A stretch of 64,000 nt of DNA from assembly GCF_003171515.1 (NCBI RefSeq), contig NC_089396.1:434001-498000 (forward strand). The letters are read 5' to 3'. Numbering within the stretch: position 1 is the stretch's first letter; every line of letters starts with the position of its first letter. This document shows positions 1 to 10,395 of this stretch, piece after piece. This DNA is from Pyrenophora tritici-repentis (Eukaryota > Ascomycota > Dothideomycetes > Pleosporales > Pleosporaceae). Below the pieces are notes generated by a model, which saw only the letters and a list, made by a program, of their open reading frames with translations, did no database searches and was not told the origin of the DNA. The position numbers and the translations under genes were made by a program.

Positions 1-17
1 ATGCGGCTGCAGCACAC

Positions 18-497
18 ATGGCATCCACTCCCGGAGCCAGTGCTGTACCAAGACTCGGAAAAGTAGCAAAATGGTTAGTTCTCCTACTTCTTACCCTCAC
101 AATCAATACTAACCCATCCAGGTATCTTCCTACCATGGCCATGGTAGCCGCTGGTATGATTTACTTCCCTAGAGGCACAGCATCCGCACAGCCTCGCCGA
201 CCGCTTACGCTCGGCGATGCTAATGCCAACATAGGCTTTGGCGTGACCAATGCACTTAACGAGGCAAACCGCAAGGTTCATGTCACACTTCAACCCACTC
301 AGGAGCAGAGGAACCAAATGCTCATGGACTCGTACGGCGAGCGCTCCAGCCTGGAGGACATGGAGAGGGCTCTGGCCGGTCTTGAGGAAAAGCTCTCCAG
401 CAAGAAGGACCGAGCCACCATGTTGGAGGAGGCGTACGGTGGCCGCGCAAGCATTGAGGACCTTCAGAGGGCTATGGAGCTTTACGAGGTCCAGTGA
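18..497 (+). CDS. Small orphan protein with one N-terminal membrane segment and an internal repeat
   Basis: Two exons, 18-73 and 122-497, give a protein of 143 residues. The 48-bp intron (74-121, GTTAGT...CCAG) is a multiple of three without a stop, so it can also be read through. Removing it gives a short hydrophobic segment (about residues 19-33, YLPTMAMVAAGMIYF) that is cleaner than the read-through version. The C-terminal half holds two related blocks: MLMDSYGERSSLEDMERAL and MLEEAYGGRASIEDLQRAM, which look like an internal duplication of an acidic helical unit. I do not recognise the family. A single-pass membrane or organelle-associated helical protein is a guess. The gene lies 17 bases from the window edge, so an upstream exon cannot be excluded. 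Confidence 0.6.
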   Translation: MASTPGASAVPRLGKVAKWLVLLLLTLTINTNPSRYLPTMAMVAAGMIYFPRGTASAQPRRPLTLGDANANIGFGVTNALNEANRKVHVTLQPTQEQRNQMLMDSYGERSSLEDMERALAGLEEKLSSKKDRATMLEEAYGGRASIEDLQRAMELYEVQ

Positions 498-1076
498 TTG
501 AAGCGACCTAGCCAATAAGAGACGGAAACATCACCAGCTTCGCGCTGTAGGGCGCATACCCGCTTCCGGGGAAGTGAGGGCAGGGAAAGAGAAGAAGAGA
601 GAGCGATATTCGCGCGCTAGACGCTGCGACGGCTTCTCCGCCAGGCTACGAGTAAGGGAGGACTCAGGCCCGTCCATGTATCTCCATAGATTATCGGAGG
701 CATTGTGCGGTTTCGCATTGGGCATGGCGTTTCCAGTGTTTCGCAAATAGACTCCAAAACGGGGCTACGAAGCATGGACTTCATAACAATAAATCAACAT
801 TTATGAACGTGCAATGCTGTCAATCCTCCATGGTGAAAGTTGGTGATTTCTGCCGGCATGATTTTCGGCTTGACGCCACCCCACATTCCGAGTACACCCA
901 TCCGGCCGCGCTCATCTTGGGCGTTATCGCACGGGCTTGCGACTACACTATGTATGCCGTCTAGTCTCCACGCTGTCACTCGGCAGTCCTTCTGCATCAC
1001 AGCCGAGGGCAACTCGATATTACACTCAACTCGGTCCTGTACGTAACATCGGTCGTAAGCTACAGTGCGGTAGACT
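498..1076. other. Intergenic, nothing recognised
   Basis: This is the 3' side of two converging genes. Open frames here are short and look non-coding on both strands. Confidence 0.6.
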
Positions 1077-3446
1077 CTAGTCTTTATCGGTCATGACAAA
1101 ACTCCAAATCTCTCTACAAATTCCCCGCCGCATTCGTTCTGGCCTTCTTTCCAAAATCTGCCTAATGCGCGCTCTTTCATTGTTCCTCGCAGCCTCCGTC
1201 TCAATCTCCTCTTGCATGTCGGGATCCATGCTGACACTGAGATGCATCTGCTCTTCTTTGAACGGATCCTGGAACATACCCGTGAGGCTCACGAGATTGT
1301 CATTCTGCGCATCCATTTCGTGCGACCCAAAGCGGTGTCGCGGTACTGGGGGTGTTGATGTCGGGCCCTCGAGCTCGATGCTGGATAAGTCTTCCAGCAC
1401 GTAGTCTTCGACTGTGAGGTTGCGAATGTCGACGCGGGATGTGCGCGGGAAGATGTACTTGTAGGATAGGTAGAGTGATGCGAAGAACAAAGGTCCAATA
1501 TAAGCTCCGATGACGTCAAAGAGAAGACTGATTGTTGACTTGAGTTGGGTCCCTGAGGTTGAACTGCGGTTTATGCTGCCCTTGGTCACAAGGATCGCCA
1601 GTGGTGGTATGCCCGACCATATAATCACAAATGCACTGCCTATGATACCGATATACGCGGGAAGTGGCTGCCACCGAGACTTAAATAGGCGCGACCTGTA
1701 AAGTGGATGTTCTCGCGAGAAGATCCTTCGTTTCGCCAAGCGGTCAAGTCCAGCTTTGAAGCGCAAGAATGTGATGCAGAGAAATAGGTTGATGCAAGTT
1801 GCAGTACCGGTGTAAAGCTCGGAAAGCGTAATGCTCGGTTGTGAACCCGACTTATCCGCCAAACCGATCAGTGACAAGAACCCAAGTGCTGAACACAAGA
1901 GAATTGCCGCTAGAGGTGTATGACCGTTGTTGGTTCGGCCGAAGATGTTAGCTATTCTTCTCGGAAGGTACTGCTGTGATAGCATGAAGACGCTTCGCGA
2001 GGCGCCATATAGATCGTTGTTTGCGGTAGTATACGCCGACACTATGAAGAATGCATTGAGCACTTTTGGTAATGCCGTGAGTGAAGACTCTTCCGCAGCA
2101 ACAATAAATGGCGACCTGGTGGATATGTTGCTTTTTGCCCACATCTTGGAAAGATTGGGATTGGCGTAGTTGACGTTCGCTCCAGCAGCGAACATGGCAA
2201 AAGGGTACATGGTTAGTGGGACGAGGTAGACAAAGGACATGGTGATTGGAATATCCTTCCATGGGTGCTTTGCCTCTCCCGCAGTCATGGCGACAAGATC
2301 TGTTCCGAGACAGGAGAACATGGCTAGTGTAATTGACGTGCTTTGAGGACAGTCAGCTTCTGGTATCAAGTTTAAGTTGGGGTACTTACATGAAGGCGAA
2401 CACAGTGCCTCCAGGCCCAGAGATACCAAAAGAATCTTCGGAGACGCCCCTAAGTCTGAGTGGAATAGAGCCAAGGCTATCATATCCATTAGGTTTAAAG
2501 CCAGGCGTGAATGCATTCTTAGTGTAGTCTAGAACCCGACTTAGTACAACATAAGTGTTTATAGGAGTTTGATACTTACTGTCGGAATAGTTTCCCTGTA
2601 TTTTGCGACCCCCGCCTTGACAGTCTAGTTAGCAATGGGACTCACGGCGTATTACCGGACTGAATGCTTACCTCCGAAGTTGAGTATGACCATCATAATG
2701 CAAACAAATAGCAGCAAGATAATCTTGAACCACATGACTGCCTGATCACGTCAGTCGCTCGGTTGCATGTGCTAATACTGGACTACTCACTCTCTCAATC
2801 TTCCCGTATAGCTGACAAAATATTAATTTTATACGACTCAGCGATGGCGATGACTCACCTTGACACCGAGGCAGTGGGAAAATGTCGTCAAAGCGATGAA
2901 AGCGATGTTGATAGCTGCCTCCGTACCAGTGCTATGCGGCTTCTGATCTTTCTTCAGATAGGTAGTGAGCTCTGCCGCATTCGCAGTAAGACTAGCCATT
3001 GCGCAGATCTTGCCCAGTCTATTGCGCTTTCAGTAATTTCCTCAAAAACATGACTTGATACTTACCCATACATGGCTGCAATGGCAAACCCACACGCAGG
3101 ATCCAGAAAGGTGTGGGGCAGGTCAATCAGAGCTCCCGTCAAGGGTCGACATGCTACCATCTCAGTAATGGTATACATAACACAAGCAACGATACCACCG
3201 GCAAAGACATAGCTAACAGCTGCTCCCAAAGAGCCAGTGGTTGCTATCAGATTGCCAGAACTGATCAAGATTCCTCCGCCTATGCATCCGGAAATACCGA
3301 TACCTACTCAGTTAGATGGCAGAAAGGCACGAACTACTGCTCAAGTACTCACCTGCAAGCTGAGGTCTGCTGAGTACACGGTCAAGATGCTCAGAATGCT
3401 TCACATAGTATGGCGATCGGTCTAGGGGTCGCTGCTCCTCATCCAT
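1077..3446 (-). CDS. Amino-acid permease, APC superfamily, eight exons
   Basis: Exons (minus strand order) are 3353-3446, 3066-3303, 2859-3018, 2791-2811, 2672-2741, 2580-2615, 2390-2528 and 1077-2340. They total 2022 nt, 673 residues, in frame at every join. The first transmembrane segment follows the fungal amino-acid permease pattern (QLAGIGISGCIGGGILISSGN), and the signature region around GEAKHPWKDIP fits the same family. About 12 hydrophobic segments are followed by a long charged C-terminal tail of roughly 130 residues, making it longer than the usual 500-570 residues. It should import amino acids at the plasma membrane; the substrate cannot be told from sequence. One exon is only 21 nt. 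Several acceptors are AAG rather than CAG or TAG. The start lies about 660 bp from the divergent gene at 4111. Confidence 0.85.
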
Positions 3447-4110
3447 GGTGAGCCGGTTTTCACGAAGAGAAGAATCAAGAGGTACGATAAGTAAGAAGCT
3501 TTTACGGTCATTGAATCGTCCCAGCTGTAACTACGTCTCGCTTATGCAAAGTTACAGCCTTCTCCGAACTGCTGCCTGTGTATGTGAGGCGTGAGGCTTA
3601 GACAATACCGGTCGCTTCTCCAGATGCCTGGATAAGCCACCACATAGCGATCTAACTTCAATGTGTGATAGTATCATTGGCATGTGACTTGGCGTGGTGG
3701 TGATTGGCTGCTTGAGGCGAAAACCGGTCTATATGTGGTCATAGGTGTGCATTTGAGAGCTAGTACGAAAACGCCACAGCGAATTACCATTGGCTCACTC
3801 TTACATTTTTTAACCAGCCGCACTCTCTGTGTTCCCCCGGTGTACATTTTGAGCATTTGCTGTACGGGTAACGCCTGCAGCCACCGGTTCAAGTTAGCCC
3901 GCCTAGTCACGCGCGGTGCAACCAGGCGCTCGCCAATGACTTGCAACTGATAAGGAAATTCGTATTTAGGTAAGCATATGGGCTGAACGCGTAGTGGAGG
4001 CCGCAGCCAGTCTGTCGCCTCAAGCAGACAAGGCCCTCCATGGATCATGGCTGGAGTTGACTGCTACTCCACATTGCTGCCGAGACCATCTTACTGGGAA
4101 CGAGTTAACA
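3447..4110. promoter_or_regulatory. Divergent promoter region between the permease and the 4111 gene
   Basis: Both flanking genes read outward from this stretch, so it must hold both promoters. No specific site was recognised. Confidence 0.5.
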
Positions 4111-5596
4111 ATGTCCGTTACAAGCAGCACGTTTTCGCACCCGTCGGCACGTCGCTCCTCATTAGCGGCTGAGCATTTCCGGGTATCCACAGCCTCGTCC
4201 GTTTCCCACACAGAAAGCCGTCTGCAACAGCCCAGGCAACTGTTCGCAAGAGCACACAATGTCGGAACATCCATTTCGCCATCGGGGTGGGTGGCCGCGT
4301 ATTCGTCAAAACAGATACGACTGTACAACGTAAAGGGCGCAAATAGAAATCGCGAAATTTCAATCGAGACGTCCTTCGACATCCCTATGCTTTCGAAACA
4401 CGAAGAGATAAGAGATGCCGCGTTGTCGAACGATTTAATTGCCGTCATCACACATACTCGACTGCTGGTATACGATGAGTATCGCGGAAGCGGGGGCCAA
4501 GTGCGCGAACCTCTGCACGAGCAACGGATTGACCAGGATGGAAGCTGGACGCCAAGGTCTCTGGCCATCTCACAAATTGGTGCTCCGGGAAATGACACAG
4601 AAGCAACAGCGAGCATAGCTGTTGGTGGGGAAGGAGAGGGCGGAGTTAAGATCTTTAGGTATAGATACACCGCAGGATGGAACAGACAGCACGATCGAAT
4701 AGTCCTGAGGTGTCCACGAAATAATGGAGCCATCAAGGTGGTGGGGTTTTCGCCCTCTAGGCCTGATGCCATCTTTGGACCAATGATATACGCTTTGACG
4801 ACGGGCAATCGGTTGTACTGTTGGGCAATCAGCCTGAGTCCAAGGGTCGGTTTGAGTAATCGTGTAGATCCAAGCTGGCAAATTGACTGTAACTCGAGCA
4901 GCAACGAACGTGTAAGTAGTCTGCGCTGAAGCTTTGTGCAGATCTGACGCTAGACAGGCTTATCGCGACGAGATATCGACCGCAACGTTCATCATATCTC
5001 CAACGGGAAGACCGTACATCCTCTGCACCGTGGATCACAAACCCGGATCGCACCTCTACCCAACTTTCATTGTGCCCATCGATATGCTTCAAGAAGATCC
5101 ACAGAGCCTTCGACAGTTGATGAAGCCAATACCCGAAAGTGCAATTGGACAGAGTGTTCTTGCAGGTGTCGCATCTTACAACGGTTACTTTCTGGTGGTA
5201 GTGGAGAAAGGGAAGAAGAATAACGTCTTCAAATTGCTAAGTCTTCAGGGCGCGGCTGGAGGTGGTTTGACATGCGCTGCTACTCGGATGCAAACATGGG
5301 ATGCCAGACTCAAGGCCAATAGAATCGATAGCTCAAGGATATCGATATCTATTGAGGAAGAAACGGCTGCTCTTGAGCTGATTGCGGTGGATGGACAAGG
5401 ACACGTTGTCTATTCAAGGATTAGCGTACCAGATATGCCAAAGACTCGGATCACCCACGTCACACTACGCACAGCACCGCCTATCGCTGAGCTTCCGTAC
5501 AACCCAAAAGTGAGAGAGCTCTCGTCAGATGAAAGTAGTCGCCATTCTACAGCAGCGTCTGAGTTGGCAGAACGTGTTGAGATTATCCCGGAATGA
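4111..5596 (+). CDS. Orphan conserved-type protein, possible beta-propeller
   Basis: Exons 4111-4911 and 4958-5596, joined across a 46-bp GTAAGT...ACAG intron, give 479 residues. I chose the ATG at 4111 (context AACAATGTCC) over the in-frame ATG at 3994 because the extra 39 residues look unlike a conserved N-terminus. An Arg/Ser-rich start (about 1-50) is followed by short beta-strand-like units such as SPSGWVAAYSSKQIRLYNV, NDLIAVITHTRLLVYD and YILCTVDHKPG, which resemble WD40/YVTN-type blades in spacing but lack canonical GH...WD ends. No signal peptide or membrane segment is seen. The function is unknown; a propeller fold is an inference. Confidence 0.75.
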
Positions 5597-6338
5597 AGTG
5601 ACAACGCAATGATATGTGGGATGTTACAATAACCCCCTCTCCAGGGCATCGTCTTGGAAATCGCTGAAGTCGTTCCTGGCATCACATTCCCAGCTCAGGA
5701 GCGACATATTCAGGAGTAGAAGGGGCAAGGGATAGAAGGTTTATTGACATGCATCAATCACATGGCACTCACGTCATGCTGACTAATATTGCGTCACCTG
5801 TCAAGCGCAAACTCCTGGGTGGGATGAAATACTTAACAGTATGGGAAAGCACCGAATAGGCGTGTCGTGCCCAGGTGTCACCCAGGTGTAGCAGCTTCCC
5901 GCCTGACAATCGCCATCACTGTCTTGGTCTTACACATCACGACGAGTAGCAGAAGTTGCAGGGAGCATTCCCCATTGAAACAGCACCTGTGTTCGTCAGG
6001 GCAGTAACGATTTTGAACAACTGTTTGGATACTAGTGGCAGGGAGTGCGACTGCAAACTACATGTGCCAAGTAGAACGTGCTTGCCATGCAGTCCACTTG
6101 GATGCGGATGAAGAAGGAGAAAAGCTCCAGGAGCACTCCATTTATTCCGAAGCTCTTCGCCTCATTCTTCACCAAGATCATTCTCTTCCATCACCTTTTG
6201 GACCTCGATACATCCTTGCATCTTTCTATCATACCACTCACCTAACACGGACTACTGGCAACGGTTCGATCATCGAAGTCACATTGTCAGCATCTTTAAA
6301 CCTCACACCAACACCAAGCCTATCGCTGCCCCAAAGCC
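5597..6338. other. Intergenic with element relic and promoter of the 6339 gene
   Basis: Apart from the half-element at 5816-5876, the stretch nearest 6339 is CT- and CA-rich, as in a fungal 5' untranslated leader. No other gene is seen. Confidence 0.5.
5816..5876. mobile_element. Diverged half-copy of the inverted-repeat element at 53449
   Basis: The stretch around AAATACTTAACAGTATGGG and AATAGGCGTGT matches the left half of the 53.4-kb element over about 40 bases with around five differences. The matching right inverted repeat is absent. Confidence 0.5.
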
Positions 6339-7055
6339 ATGTTCGCAGAAACAGTTCTTCTCATTTCCGCCTTCCTTCTAGGACACGCCTCTAGCGTCCC
6401 ATACCCGCTGCCCAACTCTACCTACTCGTCCAACAGCACAATCTGCGACCTCAACCCCGTCCTCTGCGAAGGCAACCCAAACTCGCCCGACCTACCACCT
6501 GCACCCATCGGCGATTACATCTGCCACCAAGTCTTTCCCATCGACCTCATCGTCGTAAACTCGCGCTACCCAGAATACGACATCGATCACCTGCACCGAT
6601 CCCACGACTTCTTCATGCTACGCCGCCAGATCAAAGACCAGGGCGAGATCGCTACACAAGTACAGTTCGAAGGCTTGCCCAAGAATACTTCGAACCTTAC
6701 CTGCCGACTTGAATTCGTGCTTCCTCGTGAAGATCTGCAGCGCATCTCCGGTCCCAACCCCAGCTTCAACGTGTACCAGGTCGAGCGAGAAACGAGTGCG
6801 GTTGCGACGTGGGTTATGTATGAGAATGATAAGAGCGCGTCATTTTTCGGCACTGTCAATGGGGAGGAGGAGGCGCTGCAGAGGACGAGGAGTGTGGGGG
6901 GTGTTGCGGCTATCAACAGCACGGCTTGCAATGAGACCATGTCATTTACCATGGCTATGATGTACGACAGCCCGAAGCCGAACTATTGGCAGTTTTCCAA
7001 TGTCGCGCCTCCTGCATTTCCGGTTCAGGGGTTCAAGATTGTATATGGGTGTTGA
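6339..7055 (+). CDS. Secreted protein, possibly But2-domain family
   Basis: The gene is intronless and codes for 238 residues. A signal peptide is clear at residues 1-19 (hydrophobic VLLISAFLLGHAS, likely cut near ASS-VP). The mature part has several N-glycosylation sequons (NST, NTS, NLT, NET) and about five cysteines, including C near the very C-terminus (VYGC). The conserved-looking blocks RYPEYD, CRLEFVLPR, NPSFNVYQVERE and YDSPKPNYWQFSNV resemble fungal extracellular proteins with a But2 C-terminal domain, but I am not sure of that assignment. It should be exported from the cell or held in the wall. The start ATG lies in a good context (GCCATGTT). Confidence 0.8.
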   Translation: MFAETVLLISAFLLGHASSVPYPLPNSTYSSNSTICDLNPVLCEGNPNSPDLPPAPIGDYICHQVFPIDLIVVNSRYPEYDIDHLHRSHDFFMLRRQIKDQGEIATQVQFEGLPKNTSNLTCRLEFVLPREDLQRISGPNPSFNVYQVERETSAVATWVMYENDKSASFFGTVNGEEEALQRTRSVGGVAAINSTACNETMSFTMAMMYDSPKPNYWQFSNVAPPAFPVQGFKIVYGC

Positions 7056-7628
7056 GTGATGTGGGTGGGTGAGGTTGTATCCTTTAGTTACCTTGCTTTC
7101 GATTTGTATTCAGTAGAGGTATACCCAGTTATTAGAGTGAGATCAACTTGATTCTGTAGTGTACTATCTCTCTGTCCATGTCTAGAATTGGAAGGAGATA
7201 ATAACGCTAGTCTATAGGAGTCCTGGAAAATAGAGTTGTCCCCGCTTTTTTTCTTAATAGTCAACAACTTTTACACCAAGCATGCGTAAACTTACAAGCA
7301 GACTCGTAGATGCTGATAAATACCGACTTCTGGAGTAAGACATCGTACCCCGCCCGCTCCGTACGATCGGTCGAATAAACCTTGTCAGTGTTGGGTCGTC
7401 TGAGGATTACCGCCGTCCTCGTGTTGGCATCTGTGCATCTGTGCACCCGCCCAACCCCTTTCGCAAGCTCGTGATACGTTCTAAAATAGGTAAGGTTATC
7501 TTCTTAGATATGAAAACTACCAAAGTCTAGATGTTGGGCGGTCTGAAGATTGGAGTACTTAAATCAACCTAGTTGCCCTTGGTCTGCTAACGAAGTACTA
7601 TCCAACATCACCCCAGTCTTCTTCACAG
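7056..7628. other. Intergenic, with a possible splice acceptor at its right end
   Basis: There is no convincing gene. A CTAAC branch-like site at 7586-7590 and a TCTTCTTCACAG acceptor ending at 7628 hint at an intron leading into the 7629-8477 candidate, but no 5' exon with a start was found. Confidence 0.4.
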
Positions 7629-8477
7629 TACATCAGCCACCAACACAATCCATTACATCTACCTCCTCGCACCACTTGTCGGAATCGCAAGCGCAAACAT
7701 ATACCCAGTCCACGATTTTACAGGGGGCTTCTGCGAACGGACCGCAGCAGTAAGATATAAATGTAACCGTTGTATAGAATAAAGAGCTTAATTTTATAAC
7801 TATAACTAGGGAAAATATATGGTTCCTGAAAATTACAAGACCCGTGATCTCCTGCTCCAGCTACAGGATTTCTGTAGACACATGCAAGGGACAGGTCAAC
7901 TAAGAGCGGATACTATCGCTGTTAAAGATCCCCACAAGCCATGTAGACCTATAGCATCCGTCAACGGTGGTAAGGCTAGGGATTTTGGTGTAACTGTAGG
8001 TAGTTATCATCTATCCCCCTTCTTCTTTTTTTTTGCTAACAACCAACTTTGATAGTTCCAATGCTGTTAGGGTTAGAGCCACTTTCATTGAAATCTCAAG
8101 GACTTTCTAAATTATTTGGAGGGTGGCATGGGGCCATCATTGTCGTGGATCAAAATAGGGAGGGACGACATCTACGTTTACATGGCGAAGTCAACCGCGG
8201 TACTCATGTGGAGTTGAACCGTACCATTAGACACAAGCCAACAGCAATTCAATGTCATCGAAAACCTCCGGGTCACCCATCTTATCTATACCGCGATCAA
8301 CAACTTGCGCGAAATCAAACAGGCCTTGTCTCTTCACGTTCCGTCCCTTGCTCATGTATTCGATTTACGACATGGATCCGATACGATTTCCCCCATGTTT
8401 GCGATCGGCGGAGTTTGGACAAAACACGCTTTTCGGGCCGTCGGGTGTGTTTACATGGGGTATCATTCAAATTGTGA
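7629..8477 (+). pseudogene. Possible three-exon gene or relic without a visible start
   Basis: Putative exons 7629-7749, 7810-7999 and 8056-8477 stay open across both joins. The introns are 60 bp (GTAAGA...CTAG) and 56 bp (GTAGTT...GATAG, preceded by GCTAAC). The first exon encodes a hydrophobic stretch like a signal peptide (HYIYLLAPLVGIASA). The second looks protein-like (CRHMQGTGQLRAD, RPIASVNGGKARDFGV). No in-frame ATG precedes the hydrophobic stretch, and the frame is closed by TAA at 7588. In the third exon, another frame also looks coding (INNLREIKQAL), so a frameshift is possible. I do not recognise the family. It could be a decayed secreted-protein gene or a gene whose first exon I missed. 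Confidence 0.3.
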
Positions 8478-8602
8478 ACTATTCTTTACACACTAAATAC
8501 AACTTCTCGTTCCTGCCTTGTCCTCCTCTTGAATGTCCGCATGGAAGCCATCGTCCATCTCCTCCTCCCGCCGTCACCATAACCACCCACACTTCAACGC
8601 GT

Positions 8603-9202
8603 CTACGACAACTCGGTAGCCAACTGAGAAACCTGATCCAAAAGCGCCTGATCCTCACCCGCGCCATTAGTAAGAACCTTCTCCTTCAAGTGCTCGACCG
8701 TCTTCGCCGGGTCCGTAGGCGGCGTCCCCCTCGCCGTCATAATCCTCGCCATCTGGAAATCAAGGAAGAACTTGGGAACCTTGATAGCGAGACTACCACC
8801 CACACTGCGAACACCAGCTTCCGTAGCGAGATAAACGTTAAGCGCGTCCTGGAAAGCAACGTCATTTGAGTCGTCGAGCGGTTCCGCCGTGTTGAAAGTT
8901 TCGAGAGCGAAAGCCAGGGGAGATTTTCCCGATTTAGTAAAGTCAATTTTGGAAAAGGTTTGCGAGCCGGAGGTTACGTCGGGCACGTTTTCGACGGTTT
9001 TTACGCTGGTGGAACAGGTGACTTTGCTTTTGATCTGGTCGACTACCGCTGCTGTTTCGGCGGGGAGCGTTTCTTTGCCGATGACGAAACAGGCGGCGCC
9101 CGCGGCTTGACGGGTGAAGATCATGGATGGGGGCATGGCTTGGGGCATGGCTGCAGCGAGGCCGCTGAGGAGGGTAATAACGGTGATGGCGTTTGTGTAC
9201 AT
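8603..9202 (-). CDS. Small secreted protein of a common ascomycete family
   Basis: The gene is intronless and codes for 199 residues. A signal peptide (about 1-18, ITVITLLSGLAAAMP) is followed by a short pro-like segment ending in TRQ and then a mature domain. The blocks ACFVIGKETLPAE, VTCSTSVKTVENVPDVTSG, YLATEAGVRSVGGSLAIKVPKFF and VEHLKEKV match, from memory, a small-secreted-protein family shared by many Dothideomycetes and Eurotiomycetes whose role is unknown. There are two cysteines in the mature part, so at most one disulphide. A TATA-like TTATAA lies about 210 bases upstream. The gene stands alone between a relic and a 1.2-kb gap. Confidence 0.85.
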   Translation of the reverse strand: MYTNAITVITLLSGLAAAMPQAMPPSMIFTRQAAGAACFVIGKETLPAETAAVVDQIKSKVTCSTSVKTVENVPDVTSGSQTFSKIDFTKSGKSPLAFALETFNTAEPLDDSNDVAFQDALNVYLATEAGVRSVGGSLAIKVPKFFLDFQMARIMTARGTPPTDPAKTVEHLKEKVLTNGAGEDQALLDQVSQLATELS

Positions 9203-10395
9203 GTTGATGACTGGCTGGCTGACTAGTTTGTTGATCGATATGACTGAATAGAAGCTAGGTAAAATAATATAGAATATAACGAATGTACCCTAACCGGAGG
9301 GCAGGAAAAAAAAGATATAATAGCGACAGACAGGCGACGAGAGCAAGGCAAAGGAGTTCTGGAATGAAACGCCAATGAAGAAGGCAATCCAGTGCGAAGA
9401 TCGCGTCGCTCTTATAACCCAGCGACGGAAAAGCTATCGTGACCGCCTGGCCAGGCGCCTACGGCTATCAAGGCATCTTCTCGCGGTGTTCCATGTGTCA
9501 CTAAAGCGTTGCGACACTTTTGACAGGGCTGTCACGTTCTGAAGTTTGGTGTCGCGACGTTGCGGGTTTGAGAAAGTAGCGGCCTGGGAACATTGTCGGT
9601 TCGCTTACACCCAAGAGGGTTGCACCGCCGCCGAGGTGTCGGGCCCGTCGTCCAATAAAGCGCGTAGCGTGGATTATTCACGGGGGATCCAGCCATGTTT
9701 TCTTCAGGCGAAACACTGTGCTTACACGCCTTGGCGGTGGGAAAACGCAGGAGATGGGGGCAAAGGACTTTTGCAGGAGTTGCTCAATGCCGCTATTTCC
9801 GTTCGTTTACGAGCTGGCGGTTTGGAATGACGTTGGAAGAAGAAGGTCGCAGTGGCGTTTTCGCTATCATTGTCTCGATGGGGTTTAGATTGGTATAGAA
9901 AGCTTTGTTTCCGATGTGCGGTATGGCATGTGAAGGGTATAGCATTGTGGTTGGTGAACCATTTGGTGCATCTCCCGTCCGGGTGAGGATCCCACCTGGG
10001 CGGAACATTTTCCCAACCCAGAAACATGTCACGATGTCATACCGCACGCATATGCTGTAGCTATCTAAGTTCTTATTTTCTAGTGAAAAGTCTTCATCCA
10101 ACATGCATGCAGCATCAACTCTGGTATCAATCATATGCACCAACCCAAATCCTCGCTTCGGATCCTGTACTCAAGGAAACGCCATCCCTAAGAGCCCGTC
10201 TATGCATATCGAGCGCCCCCGGCGTATTTCAGCTAATGCCCACATGCGCCGTCCTACATATGAAGGTGGGTGCAAAGTTCCGAGAAATAAAAACTAGGTG
10301 AAGCTGACAAAAGGAAAATGGTGCCCGCTCAGGCCATGCTAACATGTTGTAAATCCACTTTTGAAATCCAAAACGCAAGAAAAAGGGTATTTGAG
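9203..10395. other. Intergenic, nothing recognised
   Basis: The left part is the promoter of the secreted-protein gene and the right part is 3' to the Sec7 gene. I see no repeat or coding signal in between. Confidence 0.55.
9412..9417 (-). promoter_or_regulatory. TATA-like box of the 8603-9202 gene
   Basis: TTATAA followed by GAGCG lies about 210 bases upstream of the ATG at 9202, on the coding strand. Confidence 0.4.

Noticed and set aside
4020..4904. A 294-codon minus-strand frame
   Set aside because: Antisense to the two-exon gene at 4111-5596, which has a valid intron and better composition.
8252..8869. A 205-codon plus-strand frame
   Set aside because: Its second half is antisense to the clear small secreted protein gene at 8603-9202, and the first half overlaps the 7629-8477 candidate.
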